A DNA stretch of 64,000 nt from CAWBRT01 sp963819175 (GTDB lineage: Bacteria > Acidobacteriota > Terriglobia > Terriglobales > Acidobacteriaceae): contig CAWFVJ010000017.1 in NCBI GenBank assembly GCA_963819175.1, positions 124,001 through 188,000 of the forward strand, given 5' to 3'. Positions 8,251 through 17,036 of this stretch are shown here, in pieces (the first letter of the stretch is position 1; every line of letters starts with the position of its first letter). A program made the position numbers and the translations under genes. The notes below the pieces were generated by a model. It searched no databases. It saw only the letters and a program-made list of their open reading frames with translations, and was not told the DNA's origin.

Positions 8251-8756
8251 ATCCGGTAGCCACAACGTTCTTTTTCTATTTTCTGTCGGCGATCGCGATC
8301 ATCTGCGCCATTCTGGTGATCACGCGCCGCAACCCGGTGCATTCGGCACTGCTGCTGATTATCACGCTGCTCGCGCAGGCAGGCCTGTACCTCATGCTGT
8401 ACGCACCGTTCGTCGCTGGCGTCCAGATCTTGATCTACGCCGGCGGCATCATGGTGCTGTACCTGTTCGTGATCATGCTCGTCAACATCGAGCGCGCGCA
8501 ACTGGAAGAGCGGTTCAACAAGCAATGGGTGGTCGGAGCCTTGGCGACGGCTGCGCTTGGCGGGTTGCTCCTGTTCATCTTCGTCAAGGGCAGTTCAATC
8601 TTTCCCGCGACTGCGCACATGTTCCCCGAACAGGTGAACACACAGCAGATCGGCCTCATGCTTTACCGGGATTACCTGCTGCCGTTTGAAATCGCGTCGC
8701 TGCTTTTGCTGGTGGCGATTGTCGGCGCCGTTGTCATGGCGAAGAAGAGGATTTGA
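8247..8756 (+). CDS. nuoJ: NADH-quinone oxidoreductase subunit J (first operon)
   Basis: Membrane subunit of 169 residues with five hydrophobic segments. The conserved TM3 stretch is QILIYAGGIMVLYLFVIMLV, preceded by RRNPVHSALLLIITLLAQAG. The end ..LLLVAIVGAVVMAKKRI is typical. The start overlaps nuoI by 4 nt, and three bases separate it from nuoK, so translation is probably coupled. Confidence 0.95.
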   Translation: MNPVATTFFFYFLSAIAIICAILVITRRNPVHSALLLIITLLAQAGLYLMLYAPFVAGVQILIYAGGIMVLYLFVIMLVNIERAQLEERFNKQWVVGALATAALGGLLLFIFVKGSSIFPATAHMFPEQVNTQQIGLMLYRDYLLPFEIASLLLLVAIVGAVVMAKKRI

Positions 8757-8759
8757 GCG

Positions 8760-9065
8760 ATGGCTGAGATCGGCACTTTACATTACCTGGTGGTTGCCGC
8801 CGCCCTGTTTATCATCGGCACGATTGGCGTGCTCACACGCAGAAACGTGATGATCATTCTGATGTCGATCGAATTGATCTTGAACGCGGTCAACCTGAAC
8901 CTGGTTGCGTTCTCGCGGTTATACGGACTGCATGGGCAGGTGTTTTCGATCTTCGTGATTGCCGATGCGGCCGCCGAGTCGGCGGTCGGGCTCGGAATCC
9001 TGATTGCGTTCTTCCGCAACAAGGAAACCGTGAACATGGACGAAGTGGATCTGCTGAAGTGGTGA
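8760..9065 (+). CDS. nuoK: NADH-quinone oxidoreductase subunit K (first operon)
   Basis: MrpC-like membrane subunit of 101 residues with three hydrophobic segments. The two buried acidic residues of the family are visible in LMSIELILNAVNLNLVAF and in the TM3 region ADAAAESAVGLGILIAFF. It is followed by the longest gap within the operon (120 bp), which contains a hairpin before nuoL. Confidence 0.97.
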   Translation: MAEIGTLHYLVVAAALFIIGTIGVLTRRNVMIILMSIELILNAVNLNLVAFSRLYGLHGQVFSIFVIADAAAESAVGLGILIAFFRNKETVNMDEVDLLKW

Positions 9066-9140
9066 AGGTTTTCGCCGGCGCGTTTCTCCCCTGTCGGGAG
9101 TCGCGATAGCCGGCGTTTGGTAACGGGCTTTGGCCCTGGA

Positions 9141-9169
9141 CCGGTTCCGCGTAATTAATCAGGAACCGG
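9141..9169. promoter_or_regulatory. 8-bp perfect inverted repeat before nuoL
   Basis: CCGGTTCC (9141-9148) and GGAACCGG (9162-9169) flank a 13-nt AT-rich loop, ending 17 bases before the nuoL ATG. Just upstream, nested complementary segments (CTCCC/GGGAG inside CGCCGG/CCGGCG, about 9070-9115) could form a second hairpin. The pair may be an mRNA-processing or attenuation structure; there is no T-run. Confidence 0.4.
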
Positions 9170-9185
9170 GGATGAGACTCAAGCA

Positions 9186-11147
9186 ATGTTCTTTCTGGAA
9201 CACATCTGGATCATTCCTCTGCTGCCGGCCTTCGGCGCGGTAATGATGTTCTTCTTTGGCCGCAAGCTGGCCGGCATTGAGCCGCCCAAGCGGACCGCCG
9301 GTGCGCATGGCGCACACGACGATGACAATGCCCATGGGCACGACCCCGATCCGCACGGTTCCGCCGTAGCGCATGATGCGCATGCAGCGGGGCACGATGA
9401 GCACGCTGGCGCGCATGAACTGCACACTTGGACAAACGTCATCTGCGTGGGCGCGGTGGTGATCGCGTTCTTGTTTTCGGTGGGCGCGGTTTGGCAATTG
9501 GTCCACAGCGGCCTGCCGCACTTTGAGAAGGTTCTCTACACCTGGCTGGGCGACGACTCCGGCAAGATGGTTTTCTCGACCTACAGCGGAAAGCCCGCAG
9601 AGTTCAAGGCCGAAGCCGGGTTCCTGCTTGATCCGCTCTCGAGTATCTGGCTGCTGTTTGTAACCGGCGTAGGCATGCTGATCCACATCTATTCCACGGG
9701 CTACATGGCGCACGATCGTGGATACTACCGGTTCTTCGGCTACCTGAACCTGTTCATGTTCTCCATGCTGACGCTCGTCATGGCGAACAACTACATACTC
9801 ATGTTCGTCGGCTGGGAAGGTGTGGGCCTTTGCTCGTATCTGCTGATCGGCTTCTACTTCCTGAAGCACTCGGCTTCGACGGCAGCTAACAAGGCTTTCA
9901 TCACCAATCGCGTAGGCGACGCAGGGGTGATCCTCGGGACGTTTACCCTGATGTGGGTATTTGGAACGGCAAAGTTTACCGACGTCACGGCGCTGGCCCG
10001 TTTGCACGCCGGGCAGATTATCGCCGACCCGCAGATGAGCATGCTGATCCAGGCGGCCTGCCTGCTGCTGTTCCTTGGAGCTTGCGGCAAATCGGCCCAG
10101 CTTCCGCTCTATGTATGGCTGCCGGATGCCATGGAAGGGCCTACGCCTGTGTCGGCGCTCATCCATGCGGCCACCATGGTCACGGCTGGTGTTTACATGG
10201 TGGCGCGCTCGAACGCACTGTTCGTGCTGGCCCCGGAGGCAATGAAGGTCGTCGCCATCGTCGGCGCCTTGACTGCAATTTTTGCGGCTTCCATTGCCTT
10301 GGTTCAGAACGACATCAAGCGCGTGCTTGCCTATTCGACGGTTTCGCAGTTGGGTTACATGTTCCTGGCGCTCGGCGTCGGTGCGTTTGCCGCCGGTGTT
10401 TTCCACGTGTTTACGCACGCGTTTTTCAAGGCGCTGTTGTTCCTTTGCTCCGGCTCGGTGATCCACGCCATGAGCGGCGAGCAGGACATGCGCTACATGG
10501 GCGGCTTGGCAAAGAAGATACCAATCACCTACAAGACGATGCTGATCGGCACCATCGCCATCGCCGGATTCCCGCCGCTGGCCGGTTTCTTCTCGAAAGA
10601 CGAAATCCTGTGGCAGGCATGGTCGAGCAATGGCGGTGCGTTGCGCCCGTTGTGGTACATCGGTTACGCCACGGCCATCATGACGGCCTTCTACATGTTC
10701 CGGCTGGTCTGGCTGACGTTCTTCAGCAAGCCGCGCATGGATCATGAGACCGAACATCATATCCATGAATCGCCAAAGTCGATGACGGTTCCGTTGATGA
10801 TCCTGGCCGCGTGCGCGATCTGCGCCGGTTGGCTCGGAGTGCCGCACGCGTTAGGCGGTTCGAATCGCTTCGAGAGCTTCCTGGAGCCGGTCTTTGACAA
10901 CCCCGTCATCGCCGGGCGTGCCGTTGCCGGAGCAGCGGCTGAGCATGCGGCTTCCGCCGCGCCGGCGGAACAAGGATCTCCCGCGGTCGCCGCCGAACAC
11001 GGCGAAGGGCCGAAACATCATGAGGAAGGCCCCAGCAGCAGTGAATACCTGCTGATGTTCCTTTCGGTGGGCGCCGCAGTGTGTTGGTTTGTGGGGAGCA
11101 CGGAAGGCTTATGCCAAGGCCGGTCAAGGCTATGTCGAGCCGATTAA
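9186..11147 (+). CDS. nuoL: NADH-quinone oxidoreductase subunit L (first operon), main frame, frameshifted near its 3' end
   Basis: Antiporter-like proton-pumping subunit at the distal end of complex I. Family signatures: NLFMFSMLTLVMANNYILMF, GWEGVGLCSYLLIGFYF, then KKAFITNRVGD-like ANKAFITNRVGDAG, LPDAMEGPTPVSALIHAATM and KRVLAYSTVSQLGYM. Residues about 41-82 form an unusual loop with 11 His in 44 residues. The frame leaves homology at the GGGG run 11093-11096 and ends 17 codons later. The true C-terminus continues in the next frame (11089-11529). Removing one G restores a protein of about 780 residues. The cause is either a sequencing error or a recent mutation. Confidence 0.93.
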   Translation: MFFLEHIWIIPLLPAFGAVMMFFFGRKLAGIEPPKRTAGAHGAHDDDNAHGHDPDPHGSAVAHDAHAAGHDEHAGAHELHTWTNVICVGAVVIAFLFSVGAVWQLVHSGLPHFEKVLYTWLGDDSGKMVFSTYSGKPAEFKAEAGFLLDPLSSIWLLFVTGVGMLIHIYSTGYMAHDRGYYRFFGYLNLFMFSMLTLVMANNYILMFVGWEGVGLCSYLLIGFYFLKHSASTAANKAFITNRVGDAGVILGTFTLMWVFGTAKFTDVTALARLHAGQIIADPQMSMLIQAACLLLFLGACGKSAQLPLYVWLPDAMEGPTPVSALIHAATMVTAGVYMVARSNALFVLAPEAMKVVAIVGALTAIFAASIALVQNDIKRVLAYSTVSQLGYMFLALGVGAFAAGVFHVFTHAFFKALLFLCSGSVIHAMSGEQDMRYMGGLAKKIPITYKTMLIGTIAIAGFPPLAGFFSKDEILWQAWSSNGGALRPLWYIGYATAIMTAFYMFRLVWLTFFSKPRMDHETEHHIHESPKSMTVPLMILAACAICAGWLGVPHALGGSNRFESFLEPVFDNPVIAGRAVAGAAAEHAASAAPAEQGSPAVAAEHGEGPKHHEEGPSSSEYLLMFLSVGAAVCWFVGSTEGLCQGRSRLCRAD

Positions 11148-11529
11148 CGCCGTGGCTCCGCCGCTCTATCGCACGCTGCTCAACAAATTTTATGTCGATG
11201 AACTCTACGACTACCTGTTTACCGGGCGCAAGCCAATCGGTCCGGTGCGATTGGGAGTGCAGGGCCTGGGCATTGCACTGTGGAAATTTGACGCCAACGT
11301 AATCGACGGCGGCGTGAACGGCGCCGGTTGGCTGACGAGGCTGAGCGGCACGATTTCCAGTTGGTGGGACAAGTGGATCATCGATGGGGTTTGCGTGAAC
11401 GGTCCTGCCATTGTGGCTCGCGCATTGTCTTACCCGGTCCGGCTCATAGAGTGGGGTCTGGTGCAGTGGTACGCATTGGTCATGGTGATCGGCGTCTTCG
11501 GATTCGTTTGGTATTACGTAATTCACTAA
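11089..11529 (+). CDS. nuoL: NuoL C-terminal part, separated by a +1 frameshift
   Basis: This frame carries the missing end of NuoL. ARKAYAKAGQGYVEPINAVA is followed by LLNKFYVDELYDYLFTGRK, the amphipathic helix and a final membrane helix (..WYALVMVIGVFGFVWYYVIH). The second NuoL ends in the same way (NKYYVDEIYGAAI..). It is not an independent gene: the ATG at 11089 lies inside the upstream homology and has no ribosome-binding site. Read it joined to the 9186-11147 frame. Confidence 0.85.
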   Translation: MWGARKAYAKAGQGYVEPINAVAPPLYRTLLNKFYVDELYDYLFTGRKPIGPVRLGVQGLGIALWKFDANVIDGGVNGAGWLTRLSGTISSWWDKWIIDGVCVNGPAIVARALSYPVRLIEWGLVQWYALVMVIGVFGFVWYYVIH

Positions 11530-11608
11530 GGCATTGTCGTTGTCCGCGCCTCGCAGCGCGGGCGAACTGGTTGCATTCGACGGAAACGTCACGGACGGAA
11601 TTTAGAAA

Positions 11609-13276
11609 ATGTATAGCCACATCCTCTCAATCATTTTGTTCACGCCGCTGGTCGGAGCACTTGTTCTCCTCTTTGTTCCCAAGGAAAACACGAACGCGAT
11701 CCGCTGGCTGGCGAACATCTTCGCATTCATCGGCTTTGCCGTATCGTTGCCGCTGGTCCCATGGTTCTGGGCGGTTAAGGACTATCCGGGATTCAAGTTC
11801 GTGGAAGGCGCGCAGAACAACTGGATTCCGACGATCGGAGCCGGTTACTCGCTTGGCATCGACGGCATCTCGTTCCTGCTGATCATGCTTACCACGCTGC
11901 TCGGCGCGATCTCGATCCTCTCGTCGTGGGAGGCGATTCAGAGCCGCGTGAAGGAATACTACGTCTGGTTCCTGATACTGCAAACCGGCATGCTTGGCGT
12001 CTTCATGGCCCTAGATCTCTTCCTGTTCTTCGTGTTCTGGGAGGCGATGCTGGTTCCGATGTACCTGCTCATCGGCATCTGGGGCGGCCCGCGCAAGCTT
12101 TATGCGGCCATCAAGTTCTTCCTCTACACGCTGGCCGGTTCAGTGCTGATGCTGCTGGGAATCTTGTTCCTGTATTTCTTCAATCATCGGGTGACGGGCG
12201 TTTACACCTTTGACCTGCTCTCGCTCTATCGCACGGCTCCGCAGATTCCGGCGGTCTATGGCGATGCGGCCGGTGTAGTCCTGTTCCTCGGCTTCTTCAT
12301 CGGATTCGCAATCAAGGTGCCGATGTTCCCGTTCCACACATGGTTGCCGGATGCTCACGTGGAAGCGCCGACCGCCGGCTCCGTGATTCTGGCCGGCGTT
12401 CTGCTGAAGATGGGAACGTATGGCTTGATCCGTTTCTCGCTGCCGTTCTTCCCGTCGGTCATTAAGTTTCCGGTTTTGCGCGGGTGGCTGGTCGCTCTTT
12501 CTCTGATCGGCATCATCTACGGCGCGCTGGTTTCGCTGATGCAAAAGGACATGAAGAAACTGGTGGCGTACTCGTCCGTGAGCCACCTCGGGTTCTGCAC
12601 CCTCGGCATTTTCGCGCTGAACCAGGCCGGCATCGCCGGTTCCGTCATACAGCAGATTAACCACGGCATTTCAACCGGCGCACTGTTCTTGATCGTCGGC
12701 ATTCTTTATGAGCGCCGTCACACACGCGACATCGCTGAGTATGGCGGTATTTCAACCGTGATGCCGGTTTACGCCACGGTCACGCTGATCATGTTCATGT
12801 CGTCGTTGGGCTTGCCGTTGCTGAACGGCTTCGTGGGCGAGTTCACGATTTTGCAGGGGACGTTCATGGCTAACCGTGCATGGGCGGCGTGGGCGGTTCC
12901 CGGTGTCGTTCTCGGGGCGGCCTATCTGCTCTGGCTCTATCAGCGTGTTTTCTTCGGTCCGGTAACCAATCAGAAGAATGAAAAGCTGCTCGACCTTACG
13001 CCGCGCGAACTGGCGACCTTTGTTCCGTTGATCATCATCGCGTTCGGCATCGGCCTCTATCCGAAGCCGCTGTTCCGCATCCTCGATCAGCCGGTGACGG
13101 AAATGGTAGAGCGCATCAACAGCAACGGATATTACAACGCCGCGGCTCCGGTGCTGACTGCGCCGGCCCCCGCGCCGAAGGCGGAGGGCAAGACCGATGC
13201 CGCGGCACCGAAGAAGGCCACGAACGTAGTGGTGCTTCCAAGCACGGCCTTATTGGCCCAGCCAGGGCAGAAGTAA
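11609..13276 (+). CDS. nuoM: NADH-quinone oxidoreductase subunit M (first operon)
   Basis: Antiporter-like membrane subunit of 555 residues. Hallmarks: LGIDGISFLLIMLTTLLG, FWEAMLVPMYLLIGIWGG (pumping Glu), the Lys-bearing segment GFAIKVPMFPFHTWLPDAHV, KMGTYGLIRFSLPFFP, KKLVAYSSVSHLGFCTLG and NHGISTGALFLIVG. The C-terminal 50 residues are an Ala/Pro/Lys-rich soluble tail (APAPAPKAEGKTDAAAPKK) that the second NuoM ends differently. About 80 bp separate it from the nuoL stop. Confidence 0.97.
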   Translation: MYSHILSIILFTPLVGALVLLFVPKENTNAIRWLANIFAFIGFAVSLPLVPWFWAVKDYPGFKFVEGAQNNWIPTIGAGYSLGIDGISFLLIMLTTLLGAISILSSWEAIQSRVKEYYVWFLILQTGMLGVFMALDLFLFFVFWEAMLVPMYLLIGIWGGPRKLYAAIKFFLYTLAGSVLMLLGILFLYFFNHRVTGVYTFDLLSLYRTAPQIPAVYGDAAGVVLFLGFFIGFAIKVPMFPFHTWLPDAHVEAPTAGSVILAGVLLKMGTYGLIRFSLPFFPSVIKFPVLRGWLVALSLIGIIYGALVSLMQKDMKKLVAYSSVSHLGFCTLGIFALNQAGIAGSVIQQINHGISTGALFLIVGILYERRHTRDIAEYGGISTVMPVYATVTLIMFMSSLGLPLLNGFVGEFTILQGTFMANRAWAAWAVPGVVLGAAYLLWLYQRVFFGPVTNQKNEKLLDLTPRELATFVPLIIIAFGIGLYPKPLFRILDQPVTEMVERINSNGYYNAAAPVLTAPAPAPKAEGKTDAAAPKKATNVVVLPSTALLAQPGQK

Positions 13277-13367
13277 CGCTGGCAGTTCGCGGTTGTGGCA
13301 GTTTCGCAGCCTCTTGGCCATGAAGTGATTTTAGGGTAACGCTATTGTCTTCCGGCCGTGATCGACA

Positions 13368-14930
13368 ATGGGCCGGGAGTTTGAAGGGACAATAAAGATC
13401 GTGGCAACGCCGATCTCACAATACTTCTCCAGCTCCGATTACCTGCTATCGCTGCCGATAGTGATGCTTACACTATTCGCGCTGGGGATACTGCTGATCG
13501 ATTTGATCTTGCCGGCCGAGTGGAAACGGTTGAATGCCGTGGCTGCTTTGGTGGGCTTGTGCTTCTCTGCCGCTGGAGTCTTCAAGATCCAGTTGGCCCT
13601 CCAACACAACGGGGTTACGTTCCGCTCAGGGTTTTTTGGCGGGGTCCTGATGGACCGCGTCGCCATTTATTTCTTCTACCTGTTCCTGGTGGGAGCAGCG
13701 GTGGCGATCCTGATGTCGGTGCATTACCTCGAGGTCGAGCGCGAATCGCATGGCGAATTTTATGCACTGATCCTGTTCTCCGTCGTTGGCATGATGTGCA
13801 TGGCCTGCGGCTTCGATCTGGTACTTCTGTTCATTGGGCTGGAGCTGATGGCGTTGTCGACCTATATCCTGGTCGGATTTCTGCGCCGCGACAAGCGTTC
13901 CAATGAAGCCGCGCTGAAGTATTTGTTGCTGGGCGCTTTTTCATCCGGCATCTTCGCCTATGGGTTGTCGCTGCTCTACGGTCTTTCGGGCTCCACCAAC
14001 TTGGCCGAAATCGGCATCGCGCTGCAACGCCGTATCATCGCCAACCCGCGCGATCCAGTGATCATCCTGGCGCTCATCACTACCGCGACCGGTCTGCTGT
14101 TCAAGATCGCCGCCGTTCCATTCCATCAATGGGCGCCCGACGCTTACGAAGGCGCGCCAACCAGCATTACCGGGTTCATGTCGGTGGCAGTGAAGGCTGC
14201 GGCATGGGCGATGCTGTTGCGTATCTTCCTGTTTGCGCTTTATCCGCTGCGGCCCATGTATATTCCACTGCTAGTTTTTGTCTCAATCGCAACTATGACG
14301 GGCGGTAACCTGGCGGCGATCACCCAGACAAACCTGAAGCGACTGCTTGCGTATTCCTCGATCGCTCACGTCGGGTACATGCTGCTCGGCTTGATCGCCA
14401 GCGACGGCAAGGGTCATCAGACCGGCATCCAGGGGATTCTGGTGTACCTGTTGGTGTACACCTTCATGAACCTCGGGGCCTTCGCCGTCATTACCTCACT
14501 TCGCCGCCGCAATATCATTGGCGATGATCTTGACGACATCAACGGCTTGTTCTTCAAGGCCCCGACTGAAGCCTTGCTGATGCTGGCCTTCCTGTTGTCC
14601 CTGGCGGGCATTCCGCCATTCGCCGGTTTTCTTGGAAAGTACTTCATCTTCCTCAGCTTGATGCAGACGGGACATTACACTCTGGCAACCATTGCGGTGC
14701 TCTATGCCGTGATCGGTTTGTACTACTACATGAAGATTGCCAATGCGATGTTCATGAAGCAAGCGGTCGACGCCGAGCCGGTTAGCATTGGTCCGGGAAT
14801 GCGCCTTGCGCTCACAATCGCCGGTGTGGGCACGATTGGGATTGGAATCTTTCCGAACCTGCTCATTCAAGCCGTGTATTGGTCGATGAACAGCGGCCCC
14901 TTGAACTCAATCGCTCAGCTGGTCAGGTAG
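13368..14930 (+). CDS. nuoN: NADH-quinone oxidoreductase subunit N (first operon)
   Basis: Antiporter-like membrane subunit, last nuo gene of the forward operon, 520 residues from ATG 13368. A GTG at 13401 has GAAGGGAC at a suitable distance upstream and gives VATPISQYFSSSDYLLSLP. It is the better-supported start (509 residues). Signatures: FIGLELMALSTYILVGFLRR (pumping Glu), KYLLLGAFSSGIFAYGLSLL, FKIAAVPFHQWAPDAYEGAP and KRLLAYSSIAHVGYMLLGL. An intrinsic terminator follows 17 bp after the stop. Confidence 0.95.
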   Translation: MGREFEGTIKIVATPISQYFSSSDYLLSLPIVMLTLFALGILLIDLILPAEWKRLNAVAALVGLCFSAAGVFKIQLALQHNGVTFRSGFFGGVLMDRVAIYFFYLFLVGAAVAILMSVHYLEVERESHGEFYALILFSVVGMMCMACGFDLVLLFIGLELMALSTYILVGFLRRDKRSNEAALKYLLLGAFSSGIFAYGLSLLYGLSGSTNLAEIGIALQRRIIANPRDPVIILALITTATGLLFKIAAVPFHQWAPDAYEGAPTSITGFMSVAVKAAAWAMLLRIFLFALYPLRPMYIPLLVFVSIATMTGGNLAAITQTNLKRLLAYSSIAHVGYMLLGLIASDGKGHQTGIQGILVYLLVYTFMNLGAFAVITSLRRRNIIGDDLDDINGLFFKAPTEALLMLAFLLSLAGIPPFAGFLGKYFIFLSLMQTGHYTLATIAVLYAVIGLYYYMKIANAMFMKQAVDAEPVSIGPGMRLALTIAGVGTIGIGIFPNLLIQAVYWSMNSGPLNSIAQLVR

Positions 14931-14946
14931 ACAGGTGCACGACGTT

Positions 14947-14979
14947 GAGCCGGGAACACTGCCAGATCTCGGCTCTTTT
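14947..14979 (+). terminator. intrinsic terminator after nuoN
   Basis: GAGCCGGGA (14947-14955) pairs with TCTCGGCTC (14967-14975), a 9-bp stem with one G-T pair. TTTT follows at 14976-14979. It closes the forward nuo operon before tatA. Confidence 0.7.
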
Positions 14980-15037
14980 AGTTGCTTAACGACTCGAAAC
15001 CGCTTGCGCAAGATATAATGTTTTTGAGGTGTTAGTA

Positions 15038-15238
15038 ATGTTTGAAGGCTTGTTTCAACCGATGCATCTTCTTGTGATTCTTTTCATAGCCCTACTCGTG
15101 TTCGGGCCAAAGAAGCTTCCGGAACTGGGCAAGGGGCTGGGTGAAGGAATTCGATCTTTCAAGAAGAGCCTCAGCGACGAAGAGAGCAAACCCGCCGACA
15201 ATCTAACGGCCAAGACGGACGCCGGGCCGAAGGCTTAA
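15038..15238 (+). CDS. tatA: Sec-independent (twin-arginine) translocase protein TatA/E
   Basis: 66-residue pore-forming component of the Tat pathway, which exports folded cofactor-containing proteins. A single N-terminal transmembrane helix (LHLLVILFIALLVF-like) is followed by the hinge FGPKKLPELGKGLGEG, the amphipathic helix IRSFKKSLSDEE and a polar tail. The ATG at 15038 is preferred because TTGAGGTG lies 8 bases upstream; a GTG at 15029 would add three residues. A TATAAT box sits at 15014-15019, with no good -35. No tatB or tatC is adjacent; the gene stands alone between nuoN and the F0 genes. Confidence 0.9.
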   Translation: MFEGLFQPMHLLVILFIALLVFGPKKLPELGKGLGEGIRSFKKSLSDEESKPADNLTAKTDAGPKA

Positions 15239-15418
15239 CCGTCTTCCTGGCCGCGAAGTCTTAGGCTTAGGGCTCCTCATCGCAACCCACGAGAAGGCGG
15301 CGTTGCTGTTTGCGCGACCGGGTGCAACCCGACCGCAGCCCTCAGTCTTACCCGAAGGTTCAGTGATACAGCGCCGCTGTTTGCATCGCCGGGGTACAAC
15401 TGCTAGCCTTGCTTGGCC

Positions 15419-15670
15419 ATGGATGACAGCGGCTCCAAGCACCCGGAAGGCAAGAAGAACAACAAAGATCCGCTGGTTCTGCTGGCTCGCTACTCGGAGA
15501 TAGGATTTATTCTTCCGGCAGCCGTCATTGTCGGATACCTGATCGGTCTGGCGCTCGACCACTGGCTGCATCAACACTGGCTATACTTGGCAGGGCTGAT
15601 TTTTGGCGCCATCGCCGGCTTCGTCAAGATGATCCGCATGGCACTCTCTTCTTTCGATGAACGAAAATGA
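15419..15670 (+). CDS. AtpZ/AtpI-type F0F1-ATPase accessory protein
   Basis: 83 residues with a polar Lys-rich N-terminus and two hydrophobic hairpin helices (about 24-45 and 54-72). The sequence LPAAVIVGYLIGLALDHWL and LAGLIFGAIAGFVKMIRM matches the small two-helix AtpZ-like family often encoded before atpI-atpB. Its proposed role is Mg2+/Ca2+ supply or c-ring assembly. A TTG at 15413 is an alternative start. It overlaps the next gene by 14 nt, consistent with one atp transcription unit. Confidence 0.75.
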   Translation: MDDSGSKHPEGKKNNKDPLVLLARYSEIGFILPAAVIVGYLIGLALDHWLHQHWLYLAGLIFGAIAGFVKMIRMALSSFDERK

Positions 15671-16124
15671 ACAACCTGCGTCAGCATCCGACAGTCAGGC
15701 GTCTGCGACCCTAGGTGCGCGCCTTTCAGAGGCCTTCTACGACCGCGCGGTCTGGCGCATGCAGCGCGCCATCGGTGTCATCGGAATCGCCGTCATCGTG
15801 GGTTCTGCGCTGAAATTCGGATTGGCGGCGGCACTCGGCACGGCACTGGGCGTCGCGCTCTCCTGGCACAATTTTCGCTGGCTGACGCAAGCGGTGAACG
15901 CTTTGGGCGAGCGGCTCACGACCGGGCAAAGCCGCGAGCGCGGAGCCATCATCGTTTTCCGCTTTACCGTCCGTATCCTTTTGGTAGCGCTGGGTTCGTA
16001 TGCTATATTCAGATATTCTCAAAGGGGCCTTTACGGCTACCTGGTTGGTCTGTGCGTGCCCGTTCCCGCCCTGCTTTGCGAGGCTGTTTACGAGGCATTT
16101 GGCGCCTTCCGGCGTGGACTGTAG
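15657..16124 (+). CDS. ATP synthase subunit I-like membrane protein
   Basis: 155 residues with a polar N-terminus (about 1-40) and four hydrophobic segments (about 40-56, 58-75, 103-121, 125-145). The spacing and position immediately before atpB match AtpI, which helps assemble the c-ring. Sequence conservation in AtpI is low, so the call leans on topology and context. It overlaps the upstream accessory gene and lies 21 bp before atpB. Confidence 0.65.
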   Translation: MNENEQPASASDSQASATLGARLSEAFYDRAVWRMQRAIGVIGIAVIVGSALKFGLAAALGTALGVALSWHNFRWLTQAVNALGERLTTGQSRERGAIIVFRFTVRILLVALGSYAIFRYSQRGLYGYLVGLCVPVPALLCEAVYEAFGAFRRGL

Positions 16125-16145
16125 CCAAATAACAAAGATATCCGA

Positions 16146-16877
16146 ATGGAACCATTACTTCCTTTTACCGCGCTTCTGAACCGGCTCTTTGCGGCTCCCG
16201 TCACTGGACTGCTGCACACGTTGGGAATTCCCGTTAAACACCCGCTCGAGCCCATTCCAAATTACGTGGCGATGCAGATCCTAGTTGCCCTCTTGCTTGT
16301 GATGCTCTTTCTCATTGTGCGCTCGCGACTCTCGGTGGAAAAGCCGGGCGGCCTCCAGCACTTGATAGAGAGTCTCGATGGCTTCGTCGGCGATTCCTGC
16401 CATGAAATCATCGGGCATGATTACCAGCGCTACGTTCCCTATATATCCATTTTGGGATTGTTCATTATTTCGTGCAATCTGCTCGGACTGGTTCCGTTCT
16501 TTGAGACTCCGACAGGAGTGCCCTCGGTGCCGCTGGGTTGTGCCGTCGTGACCTGGTTTTACTATCACTATCACGGCATCCGCACGAATGGCCTGGGGTA
16601 TATCAAGCACTTCACAGGTCCGATGTGGCAGCTCTCGTGGCTAATGCTGCCTATCGAGATCTGCAGCCACCTGGCGCGAATTCTTTCGCTCACCGTCCGT
16701 CTCTTTGCCAACATGTTTGCCGGAGACTTAGTAACGCTTGTGTTCTTTTCGTTGATCCCGATCGGAGTCCCTGTGCTCTTTATGGGACTGCATATCGGCG
16801 TGGCGTTAGTTCAGACCTATATCTTTATCCTGCTGGCGATGGTGTACCTCGGTGAAGCCGTAGCGCACGAACACTAA
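16146..16877 (+). CDS. atpB: ATP synthase F0 subunit a
   Basis: Membrane stator subunit providing the two proton half-channels, 243 residues. The key segment is ILSLTVRLFANMFAGDLV, which carries the essential arginine. It follows PIEICSHLARILS, and the last helices end ..QTYIFILLAMVYLGEAVAHE, the conserved Gln-bearing helix. The N-terminus is about 80 residues of amphipathic and first-helix sequence. It is part of the atpZ-I-B-E unit; subunits b, delta, alpha, gamma, beta and epsilon are not in this window. Confidence 0.97.
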   Translation: MEPLLPFTALLNRLFAAPVTGLLHTLGIPVKHPLEPIPNYVAMQILVALLLVMLFLIVRSRLSVEKPGGLQHLIESLDGFVGDSCHEIIGHDYQRYVPYISILGLFIISCNLLGLVPFFETPTGVPSVPLGCAVVTWFYYHYHGIRTNGLGYIKHFTGPMWQLSWLMLPIEICSHLARILSLTVRLFANMFAGDLVTLVFFSLIPIGVPVLFMGLHIGVALVQTYIFILLAMVYLGEAVAHEH

Positions 16878-17036
16878 ACACTCGGTGCGAATCGCGGGCG
16901 GGACACAGTAAACAGGAACCGGCGGTAGTTTTTAAGTTCGATCTTGCTGCAAGCGTGAGGGCGTCGCATTAGAGGATGCCAACCACCCACTGGCAGCGAC
17001 ACTCAGCCCTGCGGGGCATCTACAGGAGCAATAAAA

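Noticed and set aside
9159..10847. 562-codon antisense ORF over nuoL
   Set aside because: Lies entirely opposite conserved nuoL codons and has no recognisable domains.
11085..11110. Programmed frameshifting in nuoL
   Set aside because: No slippery heptamer or downstream pseudoknot is apparent, and complex I genes are not known to use it; a homopolymer indel is simpler.
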